A stretch of 64,000 bases of DNA from Chiridota heheva (Eukaryota > Echinodermata > Holothuroidea > Apodida > Chiridotidae): positions 651,001 to 715,000 of the forward strand of contig JAIGNY010000739.1 in the NCBI GenBank assembly GCA_020152595.1, written 5' to 3'. Every line of letters starts with the position of its first letter. Positions within the stretch are counted from its first letter, which is position 1. Below, piece by piece: positions 12,655-24,859 of this stretch. The notes under the pieces were generated by a model. It saw only the letters and a list, made by a program, of their open reading frames with translations, did no database searches and was not told where the DNA came from. Made by a program: the position numbers and the translations under genes.

Positions 12655-13155
12655 ATACATTTTACTTACACGTCATCATTCCGATCAAACCCTCCATCAC
12701 ATTACCCATCTTAGAATAGGTTACACCCTTCTCACTCACTCCCACCTCCTTATTGGCTCCTCACTCTGCAACAGTTGCCATTGCATCCTCACAGTCCATC
12801 CATGTCCTCCTTGCTTGCCCCTGTACAAACTTCCCAGAGCTTCCCTTGCTCCCCACAACTCAATAGTCAGAGCTCTTTGAGAAAAATCTCTGTATAAACT
12901 ATCTCCTTCCTTCATCATGCTTCCCTCGTCAACCATATTTAGTCCTCCTCTCCTACCCCTCTCTCTACTTTTTTTTTTCACCCATGCACCTCCTCTCTCG
13001 ATCCCAGCTTTCTGGCTTTTAGATCCTGTGTTTCTCTCAATCTCCCCTGTTTTTTTCCTTCCTCTGGAATGATCTAACCTCTCAGGTACAATTTGACCCT
13101 CGCTGTCGTGGTGCTGTTAAGCCCTCATCAAACAAACAAACAAACAAACAAACAT
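12655..13155 (+). mobile_element. LINE 3' end, copy 1 (decayed)
   Basis: Frame fragments ITHLRIGYTLLTHSHLLIGS and ILTVH, which match the C-terminal region after the RNase H domain in I/Jockey-type LINE ORF2 proteins. The tail TCTCAGGTACAATTTGACCC, GGTGCTGTTAA and (AAAC)n close it at 13154. Frameshifts abolish coding. Confidence 0.8.
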
Positions 13156-13694
13156 GGCAGTCAAAGTTGTTTAATGTGATAAATGTAGAGATGCTTTGTA
13201 AAATCATTGCATCAAAAAGGAACAAATAAAGTGGTACTGTATCTTCTGGTGAAATCCTTAAAATTTAAGGGTAAAGGTTTTCACTTTGTCAGTAAATGGA
13301 GCTGTAAATAACACAACCTTGTCTTACTAATTTGAGCTAATGGATGCAACATCAAGGTAATGCGCCAAAATATGTGTTTCAAAGAAAATTCTTGATTTAA
13401 CCCCTTGAAATGAAATAAGTTTCTTAATAGTTGCAAACAACAAACTTGTATGAGTTATAATCCCTTATATAACTTGAAGTTCGAAAAAAGTTGTAATCAG
13501 TTTTTGATTCAAGATGTCAACATTGCCAAGAAAGTAAATGCGTTATATCTTCAAGACTTCCACACTCATTATTTTCAAACAAACTGAAAGGAACAAGATA
13601 TTGAAAAAGTGTCTCCACAATTCTTTTAGCAATCTTTGTAAATTACTGCTTTATTGAAATTTTCCTTATAATTCTCATATTTTTTTCTCTACAG

Positions 13695-13741
13695 ATTCAG
13701 AAGACGACAATCATGAATCCTGTCAAGAATTTTTTGAAAGA
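13695..13741 (+). CDS. BICC1: BICC1 exon 2 (short acidic segment)
   Basis: A 47 bp exon bounded by TTTTTTCTCTACAG and donor GTAAGG. It completes the Asp codon split by intron 1 and encodes DSEDDNHESCQEFFER, matching the vertebrate segment that ends SGEDFFQK. Phase 1 in, phase 0 out. It is too short to show up as an open frame and was found by splice-site phase and alignment to the family. Confidence 0.88.
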
Positions 13742-14718
13742 GTAAGGTTTACATTTCTGCTTTTATCAGAGGTTTTAAAGCTAGAGTAACCAGGAGCTAT
13801 TATCTATCTACACATGTCTAGTGAATGATTTATGCAGTAAGTTAATGTAAACTATCATTGCAAGATCAATTAGGGGGTGGGCCAAGGACTTTGTAGAATG
13901 AATTTGGGAGAACTGCAAACTACTGAATTAGAGAGGAATCGATCAAAAATGTAGTGTGTCTGTTTCTTTTTGTATCAAAGTAAAATTTTGTTGAAAATAC
14001 ATAGATGATCTGTAAAAAGGGGTGGGGGAAATAACGGCAGGGTGGATTACCCCAGAAAAAGCTTAAGGGCCTGTGTGTTAAATTTTAAGGATAGGTTCTG
14101 TGAGCCAATTGAGTAGCAAGTTCAGGGGATCTAGGAAAATCACAAGGAGAGGCTCTGCTTATTATTTGCAATTTCACTAATAGTTCAACTTGGACTCAAT
14201 ATGTTTCGACCACATTTTACAACAACACCATGGGATTTGGAATAATGAAAAATGTAGGAACTTTTTTGGAGGGGAGTTCCAATCACCAGAAGCCCCTGTA
14301 GATCCGCACCTGAAGTTACATTAAACACTATCTTAAAATGTTGTTAAATTGTGAGGCTTGTAATCATTCTACTGGGTGGACTGTTCACTGCAATCATGTT
14401 TATCAGCTGTAAATTTTATAGCATCCCTCAAGGATGCATTATTTAGGCAAAAGATTATGCATTTGTTGTGATACAAAGCAGAGTGAAGAAGGGGTCTACT
14501 CCAACTCATCTAAAAACAATTATTTCATGGTTGCGATTAGCAGATGTGGGCTGGGGTCAATTGTGACTTAAAAGTTTGTTATTTTTCCACAAAATTGGAC
14601 CCTATACAAACGGTTCACTTTGTTAACATCTCGTACACCTTACCCTTTCAACCAGCTCACCCCTCCCATAAAACTTGAACCAGTTTAGGCCCTGATTAAT
14701 TTTTTCTTTTTTTTACAG
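13742..14718 (+). other. Intron 2 of BICC1
   Basis: GTAAGG to TTTTACAG, 977 bp. No repeat or gene recognised apart from short homopolymer runs. Confidence 0.85.
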
Positions 14719-14788
14719 ATAATGGAAGAAACTGCCACAATGATAAAATGGCCATCAGGACTGAAACTTGGTGCTAAGTCTAAAAAAG
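14719..14788 (+). CDS. BICC1: BICC1 exon 3 (start of KH-like region 1)
   Basis: Acceptor TTTTTTTACAG and donor GTGAGC. It encodes IMEETATMIKWPSGLKLGAK and then SKK, corresponding to vertebrate IMEETNTQIAWPSKLKIGAK. This is the beginning of the first, GXXG-less KH-like module. Twenty-three codons plus one base, phase 0 in, phase 1 out. Confidence 0.95.
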
Positions 14789-15002
14789 GTGAGCCAGAAG
14801 TCTCTGCTTCTCTTATGTCAGTGGTGTGCTGCAGGCGGCGCCAGGTTGCAGGTACTGTGCCCCACCCCCTCCCCTTCACTGACAAGCAGTACCATCACTT
14901 TCTGACTGCACATATTTCAAAGTCTTTATTTCCATTTGTTGAAACACAAAGTTGTCCTCCTCCCTTTTTAAGGCTGTGGCCCCTAACTGGCTTATGAAGT
15001 AT

Positions 15003-15243
15003 GTTAAAGGAGCACCAGACCGAAAATTAAGGTTGCTTTTTTTGCAAATTTCACAGATATATTGACCTCAACAGACTGATAAACTTCAGGCTATCATAGC
15101 CCACAGCAGACATGAGGGCAAAGGTGACTTAAATATTCATATTAACCAAAAATTGCTATACCATTGCGTGCTAGATAAGCATTCCATTTTTTTGGGGACT
15201 CCCTAAAAATACGCCCTCACTTTTCGGTTTAGTGCTCCTTTAA
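15003..15243. mobile_element. MITE, family 3 relative
   Basis: Inverted ends TTAAAGGAGCACCAGACCGA (left) and TTTTCGGTTTAGTGCTCCTT (right) with AATACGCCCTCACTTTTC next to the right end. 240 bp, noncoding. Confidence 0.8.
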
Positions 15244-15796
15244 CAGCAGTATGGCAGGGTGCTAAAAACGTTCTTTGGACCCACAGGCAGGGGTCAAAAT
15301 TTAAATTTTTCAGCACTGTTCCACAGAACATTACTTTCTCAAATAATACTGTTCCAGATCAGTTTTCACTGTTCCAACTTTTTTCCTGATAATAGGAAAA
15401 ATTCCATTCTTCTAAAATGGGCAAAATTACAACTACTGTATTTTACTGGTAATATGTGCAAATGTGTACTGTATGTTGGTCATTATTATTGACATGATGT
15501 AGTATTCAGTTGCATAAAGTTGTACACGTGCAAGGAAAGCATATGTGTATTCATGGCAAGGTGGTAATTTTTGTTTTCATAAAAATTAATTAAAAAAATT
15601 TGGAGCAGAAATCAAGTTATTAATCATTGATCCCCTGCTTGTGATTTTTGAAAATTCACTGTTCCTGCATCAAAAGCACTGTTCTCGGAACAGTGGAAAA
15701 TTTGACCCCTGACATGCTATTACACCTACACTGTAATTTTGAAGCGGACATGAAGACTTTCCGACTTTGAAATATTCATATATATTACAATAAGAA

Positions 15797-16150
15797 GGCA
15801 GGTAGCTCAGTCAGCTGAGCGTATGACTGAGATTCTGCAGGTCCCAGGTTCGAATCCAATGGCAATTTAACCAGCCATTTTTCCACAGATATTGCAGAAC
15901 GAAACATGCTGACATCAATCGCAGAGGTTTGTCTTCTGTATTACATCTTCTCCCCACCCGACCTTTGTGAAAAGTGGCCAATGCTTGGGTGGCTCTCACT
16001 GTCCATCGGAGGGGACATAAAGCCATTGGTCCCAATGGTCGCAGTTTCACCTCCTGCCTGGTTCTCTGAACACTTGTGGAAGAGAGCAGGGTGTTATTAA
16101 ACCCAGTGTTCATCTCACTTTCCATCCTGGCAAATTCATCAGGCTCCCTC
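15797..16150 (+). mobile_element. tRNA-derived SINE
   Basis: The head has an RNA polymerase III A-box (GGTAGCTCAGTCAGCTGAG, about 15802) and B-box (GGTTCGAATCC, 15847-15857), tRNA-like. The body contains CTGTCCATCGGAGGGGACAT and GCCTGGTTCTCTGAACACT. The same body segments occur at 38665-38740, so this is one family. Confidence 0.85.
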
Positions 16151-16924
16151 ATTATTGATTATTTCGCAAAGTTTTATTGTACATAACTAGTTTTCCTTTC
16201 TTCTGTGTAAAGATTTGTAGCACTTTCATTATGCCAAAGCCAATTTCTAAAAAAAATGGTACAAAATGTACTCAAGAAGCACTGCAGATTCCCCAAGAAA
16301 AGTCCTCGGATAAAGGACAAAGTACAATAGCTCTCTGAGGGTCTCAGAAACCTTTGAAGTGATTTCTCCCTGAGGGGAGTGTCTTGCTCAGTAAGATGAT
16401 TACTAAGGTGGTGTACCTTTGTTTTGTTTGGAAAAGAGGCTCAACTCCTTAAGACGATCAGATGAACAAGAAGAGCTTGGAAGAGGCAGATTAAAGCTTG
16501 GGAAAGAAGGAGTACAGTGTTGCTCATGATATCTGCATTCAGTGTGTTATTTTAGCAGTGATGAATCAGCAACTTAACTAATTGGCAATGTATGTGGGCA
16601 AAAATGGTGGATTTCGTTGTTAGTTGTGGAAACATATTGAGGATATATATATGGAATATATCAGTTGCAATCAATCGATCAATCAATCACTGACATTTTG
16701 CACCAAAGTGAAAATTGTTGTAAGGTAGTGAATGATATGCCTTTTGGAATACAGTAGATGAACTTTCAAGAGATTTTTAAATATATATATATATATATAT
16801 AAAAAGAAACCTGATATGTTGTGTTACTATGTGACATTCATCAAATGGATTTTGCATCATTTGATTAAATCAAGTTCCCAAATTGGATTGTGGAAAGCAC
16901 TCATGGTGTGTATTTGTTTAATAT

Positions 16925-17355
16925 TTTTCTTTAAAGAGGGAGGCTCGTCTCAGTAAAATACGGTAAAAATGGGGGATACTATATTTTGATGTCACTTCCG
17001 GTTGTGGAGACAAGATCCGATCCTCTGTCTGTTTGTACCACACAGTACAGCCAGACACTAGCATGTACGTTGTGTGTGCAGAATTACATGCACAGCGCAT
17101 TACGTTACTGTGAGGAGAAACTTATTTGTTTTTTTCAATGCTTTTTTGTCAGAAAGTGAAAGTGAAATTTTAGTATCATAATACTACAATGATAGTCACC
17201 AAATGAAAATTACTGAGGAAAAAAAAAGAAGAAGAAGAAAGCAAACAGTCAAAATAAACGATTTTACCTGGCCTTAAACTCACGACATGATTTGAACAAA
17301 AAATGTTGCTTGCGATCGCCGCAACCATCTGGGCTATCTCGTGTGATGACCTTGA
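16925..17355 (-). mobile_element. tRNA-derived SINE, minus strand
   Basis: Read in reverse from about 17352: A-box GATAGCCCAGATGG and B-box-like GTTCAAATC, 40-60 bp apart, then a body ending near 16925. The body matches 29755-30130 (CTACAATGATAGTC, GAGAAACTTATTTG, CACAGTACAGCC). Confidence 0.65.
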
Positions 17356-18815
17356 AGGCGTTTTAAATAACTATATACCTTGCAATACGAGACAATGAAT
17401 CGCGCAGCAAAATTTCAACCAATCAAAAAATTTGAAAGGAATTCTAAATATTGTGCACATATGACGATATCGCCTCTAATTTATAAATGATATCTTGCCG
17501 GTTTGAAGTCTTGGACAATAAATCAGAAACAAAGAGAACAGAAAGTAGAAATTGCAGAATCTGTGGCTCCATGCAGAAATTGAGAATATGCAGGGGGAGG
17601 GGGTGGCCAGATTAAAGTTTTAAACTTTCAACCTCCTCCCCAATCCCCCAAAAAATCCTTGCGCCTATGATTTTTAGAATCACGATCTGTATCAGGGTTG
17701 GAAAAATACAGAAAAAGTCACTCGCCAAACATGCCTAGGCTTAATCAAGTGTGGCGAGTACCACAGTACAGTATCTTATAATGTTTCTACTCCCCACAAT
17801 AATTTTTTCTCGCCTATGGCGAGCAGGTGAGTGGTTTTTCCACAACTGATTTGTATAGCATTGGGTCGTTACAAATAACAGTATGTTTGGTGAAGAGGAT
17901 AAGAATAGGAAGTTAAAAATGGGAATATGTATTGTCAAAGTTGCTTTAAAGTTTTGAAATTCTTTAAATTTCTCCCCAGAATTTTAAGGTTGAATTTCAA
18001 AATGGATTTACATTGCTATTATGCATAGTTTTTTGTTATATTTCCTTCAACAAAGGATTACAGGAATTCATTTTAAAAATAGAACCTTAGCCAAATGATA
18101 AAAAAGTATATTCCTGCTAGAATTTTTTGAAAACCTCAAAAGAATTGTGATAAACAATTGAAAAACAACAGATTTGCATCAGAAAAATACCAAGGTATTG
18201 ATTGCATCACAAATTATTTCTAAAGTTTGCATATTACTGTCTGAAAATTACCATCAAAAACTTTTATGAAATGGTCAATCTTGTTTTTCTCTTCACCCTA
18301 ATTAATTTAACAAAATTGATGCATACATTTTGAGAAAGATTGAGCGGAGGGATTCACAATTTAGCTTGTAGATTGTTTCAAAATTGGACATTACAAAAAA
18401 AAAAAAACTTTCTTTACTGCTTGAACTCTTGTGGGTAAACTTGTAGGGCTGTAATAATCAAGAAACAGGAGGATTAACCCCCTCCCCCTTTCTTCGCCCA
18501 CCTTAAAGGTGGGTGTGTAAAATAAAGGACATAAGGTTTATCAGTAGTTGGTGTAACCCGGCCTGTATTAAAGCTTCATCGGACATTAGAACCAAACCCT
18601 GCATGTCTCTGCCCCTGTCCTCTTGTTACCTGCACCCTCACTGACATGCCCAAACTTTGTGGGTGGGATTTATGGCCCTGACTATGTGCAAATGTGGTAT
18701 GTCCCCCATGCATGAATTCAAACAAAGAATGAAAAAAATAAAATATGAGAATATGTTGCCAGTCCTCCTATTGAAATGCCAGTGCATTCTCCCCCTCCCC
18801 CCCTTCCCCGCCCTC

Positions 18816-18819
<4 letters not shown>

Positions 18820-18846
<27 letters not shown>
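18820..18846. repeat. Poly-A tract
   Basis: 27 consecutive A after a C-rich stretch; possibly the end of a retroelement, though no element body was recognised upstream. Confidence 0.95.
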
Positions 18847-18850
<4 letters not shown>

Positions 18851-19375
18851 TTGCTGGACTGCTGGAGAATACATCCAGACTTTTGAACATTTTAGCTACC
18901 ATTCTTAGTACCTTTTAGATTCAAATTAGCATACCAAGCTTGTTAGATAAACTTTTTGATCAAGTCCTTACCATGTTAATAGCTCCATGTCCTTACAAAG
19001 CTCTCAAACCAATATATACAGATTGACTAGTATTGATGGTTTGGTGGACCTTAATTGTATCATTGTTGCACATTATAGAACTAGAGGTTAATCACCTCAG
19101 TATTACTTAAATGGTAGGAGATCCAAGAAAGGAATGAGATGAAATCTGTTAAGTCTTGAATTTCTTGCAGATTGTAATTATCTTGTTATTGATAGGGAAC
19201 AGCTGAGGGTCATAAAGGGTTTGTCTGGGCAGTAATGGGTGCAGTACTAATTGGGATCTGTGGTGCTTATTCTGAAATTCTTTATCTGCTTTTTGATTTG
19301 GATTTGGAGAAATGGTAAACTAATTTAAAAGTTGCATTAAGATTGTATATGGAATGTGTGCAAGATAAGTAAAGT

Positions 19376-19377
<2 letters not shown>

Positions 19378-19407
<30 letters not shown>
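19378..19407. repeat. Poly-T tract
   Basis: 30 consecutive T. Simple repeat. Confidence 0.95.
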
Positions 19408-19409
<2 letters not shown>

Positions 19410-19655
19410 CACAAGGGATAAACTGGTGAATTTTGTAGTTGATGAGAATACAGTTGAGTTGTTAAAAATGTTGACAGGATTAATTTATTTCAATTAATGG
19501 TAGAAATTGCTGTCAATGCCATCAAAGTATCATTTATTAATGTTATTAGATGAAAGGTAACTTTTTCTATACTTGTTCTTTGTAATTGTTTAGAGAAAAT
19601 GGAAAAGTTTGAATGATAAAAGAACTATAGCTGCCCAGGATTTTTGATACTTGAT

Positions 19656-20468
19656 AGGAGATAACAATTTTAACTGAAAATAAAATGTTGATATTTTTTA
19701 TGCAACGTATGCATTCTTTTTTATGGGAAGAGGGGACAAACATTTCCAATGGTACTGTTCGATGCTTAAAGGATTAGTTCAGGGGTCAAGCAAGTCTATC
19801 TTATATGAAAGAGGACTTCAAAAGAAACACAATATTGAAGAAAGCATTCAGAAATCTTATTCCGTTAAGGAGATATCTAAGTTTGAAATTTGGTATCTTC
19901 TATGTAGAACAACTGAAATCAGACTAGTTATGATGTCATAACCTCAGATTCCTCAAAGTTTGTATGTATTCTATAATAATATCTTGTCTAGTGATTTTGT
20001 GACTTAAAAACCATGGGATATGTACAAAAAATAGTAAAACTGAATCTAGCAAAGGTATTTATAATATACCACCTGAAGAAAGTTTGAGGAAAAATGATTT
20101 GAATAGTAAAACATTTAAATAAACTTTCTTTAAAATACATTAACAATTGTTAGGAATGTGAGGATGAAGACACCAACTTTCTATAGCAGACTTACTACAC
20201 CAGTCATTTCTACACAGATAAGACAGAGCTTTAAACTTGAATATCTCCTCAACGGAATAAGATTTTTGAATGCTTTCTTCATCATTTTGTTTCTTTTGAA
20301 GTCCTCTTTTACCTAAGATAGACTTGCTTGACCCTGAACTAATCCTTTAAGCATAGATCAGTACAATTAATTGGAAATGTTTGTCCCCTCTTCCCATGAA
20401 AAAAGAATACATACATTGCATAAAAATATCAACATTTCATTTTCAGAAAAAATTGTTATCTCCTTATG
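19656..20468. mobile_element. Hairpin element, family 1, copy 2: ~0.8 kb inverted repeat
   Basis: The core (about 19766-20350) starts TTAAAGGATTAGTTCAGG and ends CTGAACTAATCCTTTAA. Unlike copy 1, inverted pairing continues outward for ~110 bp: GGGAAGAGGGGACAAACATT at 19726 mirrors AATGTTTGTCCCCTCTTCCC at about 20378, and AGGAGATAACAATTTT at 19656 mirrors its reverse near 20452-20467. Arms total about 300 bp around a ~220 bp centre. Confidence 0.85.
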
Positions 20469-20699
20469 ATTTTTCTTGATCAGGGGCACCAGAAGGGTTT
20501 TCATATTGGTGGAACAAGAAGATGGGGGGATGAGGTGGAGGGGGGTCCTCACCAAATGAAAGTTTATGAAAATTAGTGCTTGTTTAAAAATCCTTGTTTG
20601 ATATTTGCCATTTTTGAAGAAAACCATTGCTTCATATTACATTTATATTTGTATTCATATTACATTTACATTTATATATTTTTATATTATTATTTTTAT

Positions 20700-20845
20700 T
20701 TTTTCTCTCCTTCCGCTCCCCTCTCCCTCTCCCAACCTCCCAGTCCTAAATCTTGCACCTTAAATTTTGAACACCCTCTTGGCACGTTTGACTGTCGCAG
20801 TGCCGCTAAACATCAACAGACCAAACCAAACCATCACATTACAAA
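20700..20845 (+). mobile_element. LINE 3' tail, copy 2 (short)
   Basis: A C/T-rich stretch followed by CACGTTTGACTGTCGCAGTG, CCGCTAAACATC and ACCAAACCAAACC, matching the last ~80 bp of the LINE ends at 13155, 35550 and 52572. Confidence 0.6.
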
Positions 20846-21803
20846 CTGTACAAGAGTGATATAGAATACTTAATTGTTTTGAATTTGATATTGACTGGTA
20901 AACTACATCATTTTGACTTAAAAAAGACATAAGTGGATTGGAAATAGATTCTTGAGTATTAATCGACTGGAAATTGAAATTTACCTGTAATTTATGATGC
21001 AATCATAACAAAGGAAGCTTAAGTAAAAAGTATGATCGACAAAAATATTGGTGGGCTATATGCCCCACTGCACCCTTTCTTCTTGATCACACCATGGTTC
21101 TTTCTCAAATAGAAATGGAGATTCAGACTCTAAGCAGAACTATCATTCACTCTGAGCAAGCTTTGTTAGTCAAAACATCAATTTTGATATTGTACAGACC
21201 TCTAGCTTTGTTGTTTTATAAGGGCGACCCGCCAGCCCCTCCGTGGGCCCGCGCTGCCCCCTGGGGACCCGCCCTGCCCCTCAGAAAAATATTTTTTAAT
21301 TTTATTTTTTAAACCTAATAATCTTAATTAACCTCATAAATGAATACCTTACATGGATACAGAACACAGAATGATAGCATAGTAAGCAATTGTCCTGTTT
21401 GACTCATGAATGGTTCTTATCAATCAGAATAGTTTCATTCTGAGGTATGATTATAGCTGAAATCCCAGAGCTTCTTCACCATGGGATTGAGCCTTAAGGG
21501 GCCCCTGGACTCCATGCCGAAAAGACGCAGTGCTTTGCACGCACATTAATGTGCCCCTCAACAAGTCTAGCACCCTGCCTCTTTTAAAATCAAGCTAGGT
21601 GTCTGTTGTTGGCAAACCCATGTCATCATTATATTCAAAATTTCCAATCATTTGCAATTGCGTCCAATGAAATTATACAGAAAGCATGAATTTCTCATTT
21701 CCCTGATAATTGTTTCCTCTCCCGCCACACCTCCCCCCCAAAAAAAAAACATTCAAATTTGAATTTTTTTCAGACACGTAAATAACAATTTTTTCATTTC
21801 CAG

Positions 21804-21883
21804 ATCCCCACATAAAAGTCACAGGGAAACCTGACAAAGTTGCTACAGCTAAGGAAAAAATAATGGCGGTGTTAGACACAAAG
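21804..21883 (+). CDS. BICC1: BICC1 exon 4 (KH-like region 1, second half)
   Basis: Acceptor TTTTTTCATTTCCAG and donor GTATGT. It encodes DPHIKVTGKPDKVATAKEKI followed by MAVLDTK, colinear with vertebrate DPHIKVSGKKEDVKEAKEMI and MSVLDTK. Phase 1 in, phase 0 out. It completes the beta strand and helix of the first KH-like module. Confidence 0.96.
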
Positions 21884-22124
21884 GTATGTATAATTTCATT
21901 AAATTGACATTTGACGTGTAGCAGTTTTTTCACCTGTTTAGACAACATTACATTCTGAGTAAAATGCCATTTAAATCCTTGAAAAGGCAATGTGTAGTTT
22001 GTTAGGTATGGTCAATCAAGGTTTCAAGATTGTAGAATTCAGGCAAACAGCATGATGTCATCAAATGAACTCAGCTACTGTAGCTCAATATCATAAAGTA
22101 ATTCTTTAAAATGCATTAAAACTC

Positions 22125-22412
22125 TTGGCGAAAGGGCCGTTGCTTATAAAGATCCTTGGTTGTGGAATTCATTCCCAACTGAACTCAAATGTATTAATAA
22201 TGTATCCCTGCAAAACTAAGCTTAAAAATTTTTTGTTTAAAAAGACATTTATCTAATGTGCAGCTTCATCCATTATATTTCTATTTGTGTTGTCATTTCT
22301 GTATTCTTATTTTTGTTTTCGTATCGTAATTTCCTTGTATGTAAAGCGCTTTTGAATGTTTTTACAAAATTAGCGCTATATAAATTTATGTATTATTATT
22401 ATTATTATTATT
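22125..22412 (+). mobile_element. 5'-truncated LINE 3' end with TTA microsatellite tail
   Basis: A frame fragment reads DPWLWNSFPTELK, the PxLWNSLPxxLR motif near the C-terminus of many LINE ORF2 proteins, then broken KFFV and KDIYL. The 3' UTR has AAAGCGCTTTTGAATG, AGCGCTATATAAAT and (TTA)n. Stops within the fragment show decay. Its tail resembles SINE tails at 39150-39175 and about 43865. Confidence 0.75.
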
Positions 22413-23439
22413 CATCAATTTAAGCCAGTTATAAATTGTATTTCTTCATTGCTAATCACATTTTGCCCCAGAGGTTTAATGAAATTTTGAAATACTCAAT
22501 GGAATCAGATGTTGGCCTTCATAATAGTTTTAGAGAGGATTTAAAAACAAAGGATTTACATAAACTAGTATGGATTCATCTGCCTATATGTCACAAATTA
22601 TTGCGCAATAAGCCTCTCAAATTAAAAATGCTGTAGAATGATCAGCATTTAACCGATTTTGATGAGATTTATTGCTGTATTAATGGTCTATTGTAGAGTT
22701 TGAAGCAAAAAAAGCTCAAGTTGCCTCTAGATGTCACTAGTTCTTTAATGTTTTTCTCTTGGATAACTCATTATTTCACTTGCAATTTGAATAAGAGTGA
22801 CCATATGGACTGGCAATTTTTAATAGGCGGCCCACATGCCAATTTTGGCCTGCCACACAATCCAATCCGGCCCGCGAACAATAGTCATTATATAATGCAA
22901 TACAGTGCATTGCATAAGATCAGTCCGAACGAGGTCGGTAAAAATCGCAAAATATTTCTTAGTTTTGGTCTTTTTCGTAGGCAGATCAGCTCACTAAAAC
23001 ATCGCGGCTTATCAAGTAAAATGTTATCTTTAGTTCCGCTATAAATTGGGCTCACGGCTTGTTAAAGGAGGTGGATAAGAAAACCGCCAACATCTGGCGT
23101 ACATCTTTCTAATCGACTTGTTTGTATTCAGGGATTACATGTTATGACGGGTTTTGTTTGTCACATGACACTGGTTTTGCCACGCGGTTGGCCCACAGCC
23201 TGAAGCTGTTGTGAAATGATGGCCCTTCGAAAAATTTAATTAAGAACCCTTGATAAAAACTATAGACTTATGAATAGATTATGAACTAAAAGGGCATACA
23301 GTTATAAACCACTGTGTGAAGTGTCGTTTTTTTATAATCAGTGTATCTTGTGTAATGCACAAAATACACTCAACTATATTGAGTACTTCTCACACAGGCA
23401 CTTTGCCATCTTCTTAGACTCCACTCAACTTTAAATGAG

Positions 23440-23760
23440 ATGCCCCACCATGCATCCTCCATAAACCTCACCCCCTCCCCCTTCCCTCCTCTGCAGGAAA
23501 AGTATTATTTTGTTCTGGATACCCAGCTATGTCGGATCCCAGGAAATGACAAAGCTGATTCAGCTGCTAAGTTTGTTCTCAACCTCCCCTACTGTGTCCC
23601 CAAAACCCATTCTGGAATCAAACTGCTTATCACTTCCCATGTTCGTGAACGCTGGCAAATTACATGGGACTCCCAAACGGATAACAAACTCCACAACATC
23701 CAGCCCACCATTCCGGCCAAACCCAAACACAGCAAAAAATATTCGCATTATCTTGCCTAG
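23440..23760 (+). mobile_element. LINE RNase H domain fragment (broken)
   Basis: Two adjoining frames give FWIPSYVG and IPGNDKADSAAKFVLNLP, the RNase H motif FWIPSHVGIxGNExADxAAK of I/Jockey-like LINEs, split by a frameshift near 23535. Further on, RERWQITWD and NKLHNIQP follow the usual order. Ends at a stop at 23758. Probably the same LINE as the 3' ends elsewhere in the window. Confidence 0.8.
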
Positions 23761-23956
23761 CCGCGTGCCGGATTCCTGTATGAAAGGTACCCTTTACGCA
23801 ATATTTCAGTTGTTGAACAACGCCACCTACGACGTTGTAATTCCGCATTCGGAGAGGCCGTCTAAACACCAACCCTCCGTCAATCTAACCGCTCGGAAAG
23901 TTAAAGAAATGTGTAGACAGTTGCGAATTGGTGAATGTGAGACTATATTTCCGTAA
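23761..23956 (+). other. Unassigned open segment after the RNase H fragment
   Basis: About 65 codons, relatively GC-rich for the region, read NATYDVVIPHSERPSKHQPS and RKVKEMCRQLRIGECETIFP before TAA. It resembles nothing I recognise. It may be a separate transposon piece or chance. Confidence 0.3.
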
Positions 23957-24859
23957 TCAAAACGCCATATTTAAGTGTCGTTTTTATGCTTGTATCTTTT
24001 ATCGAAACATGGTGGTTAGACTCATGTTTGTTGGTTTAAAGAACAAAATTATTGTTGGTATTTACGTCTGAAAGGTTGCTTCTATTTGTCGAATCGTTTG
24101 CCCATAGACTTATGATAGTTGCGGAAATGCTTAAACGATCGTCGGGACGAGCGTAAGGATGTGTTTATTGCAGACCCGTAGGAGGATGAGCTCCCCCCAC
24201 CCCTCCTCCTCTTCACAAACATCCCTTTCCATTAACGATAATCAAAATTCATGTTTTTTTCCCCGTCAAATTGAATTTTACATCTGATCTTTGAACACTT
24301 GATTATCCCCTAGGGAACAAACTGTTTTAGCTAGTTCTAGAGAAATACTATTGAAAGTAAAAATAAGACACTTGATAGAAAGTTGAACTTGCTTTTCAAT
24401 ATATTTTAAATTACTTTCTGTATAACAATAATAAACGTGTAAATATAAAATAGACATTGAAAACATAATACATAAAACTGTAAAAACGTAACAGTTATAC
24501 TTCAAGCCATGACCCGCATGTACTGTAGAAGGAGGATATGCAGGGATTAATTTCCCTTAAATAATAGGCCTATATTTCATAATTTTGGCACAATTAGCTC
24601 ATCTAGTGTCAGTAACATTACATAATTACGCTCATCTAGTGTCAGTTACATTACATCTGTACAGTTTTGTGCCATATCCATTTGCCCCCTCATCTACTCA
24701 CACAAAAACATAATGGGCGTATAGCCTATACTATTCAACCCATGCATCTCTTGAATTTGCCCCCACTGAAACTGTCAAATCACTCCTGCGCTGAAAATAC
24801 TTTTTCTTTTTTGGATTGTTGTGTGATGGACACTCTGTCTTCAGCTTATATTTACTAAC

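Larger units (their letters stand above)
5101..13694 (+). other. Intron 1 of BICC1
   Basis: An 8.6 kb intron, GTGAGT to ACAG. It holds a foldback element at about 6110-6408, a 13 bp minisatellite (7771-7894), a small inverted repeat (8538-8641), hairpin-element copy 1 (8998-9568), several G-runs (about 6463, 10027, 10226, 10532), a cluster of foldback elements (11292-12602) and a LINE 3' end (12655-13155). The stretches 5101-5800, 6500-7700 and 10250-11280 show nothing I can name. Confidence 0.8.
14789..21803 (+). other. Intron 3 of BICC1
   Basis: A 7 kb intron holding a MITE (15003-15243), a tRNA-derived SINE (15797-16150), a minus-strand SINE (16925-17355), poly-A (18820-18846), poly-T (19378-19407), the large inverted repeat (19656-20468) and a LINE tail (20700-20845). 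The stretches 15244-15790, 16160-16920, 17400-18800 and 20850-21800 show nothing nameable. Confidence 0.8.

Noticed and set aside
15797..15870. Functional tRNA gene
   Set aside because: A- and B-boxes are present but no convincing acceptor-stem pairing, and the sequence continues into a SINE body shared with another copy.
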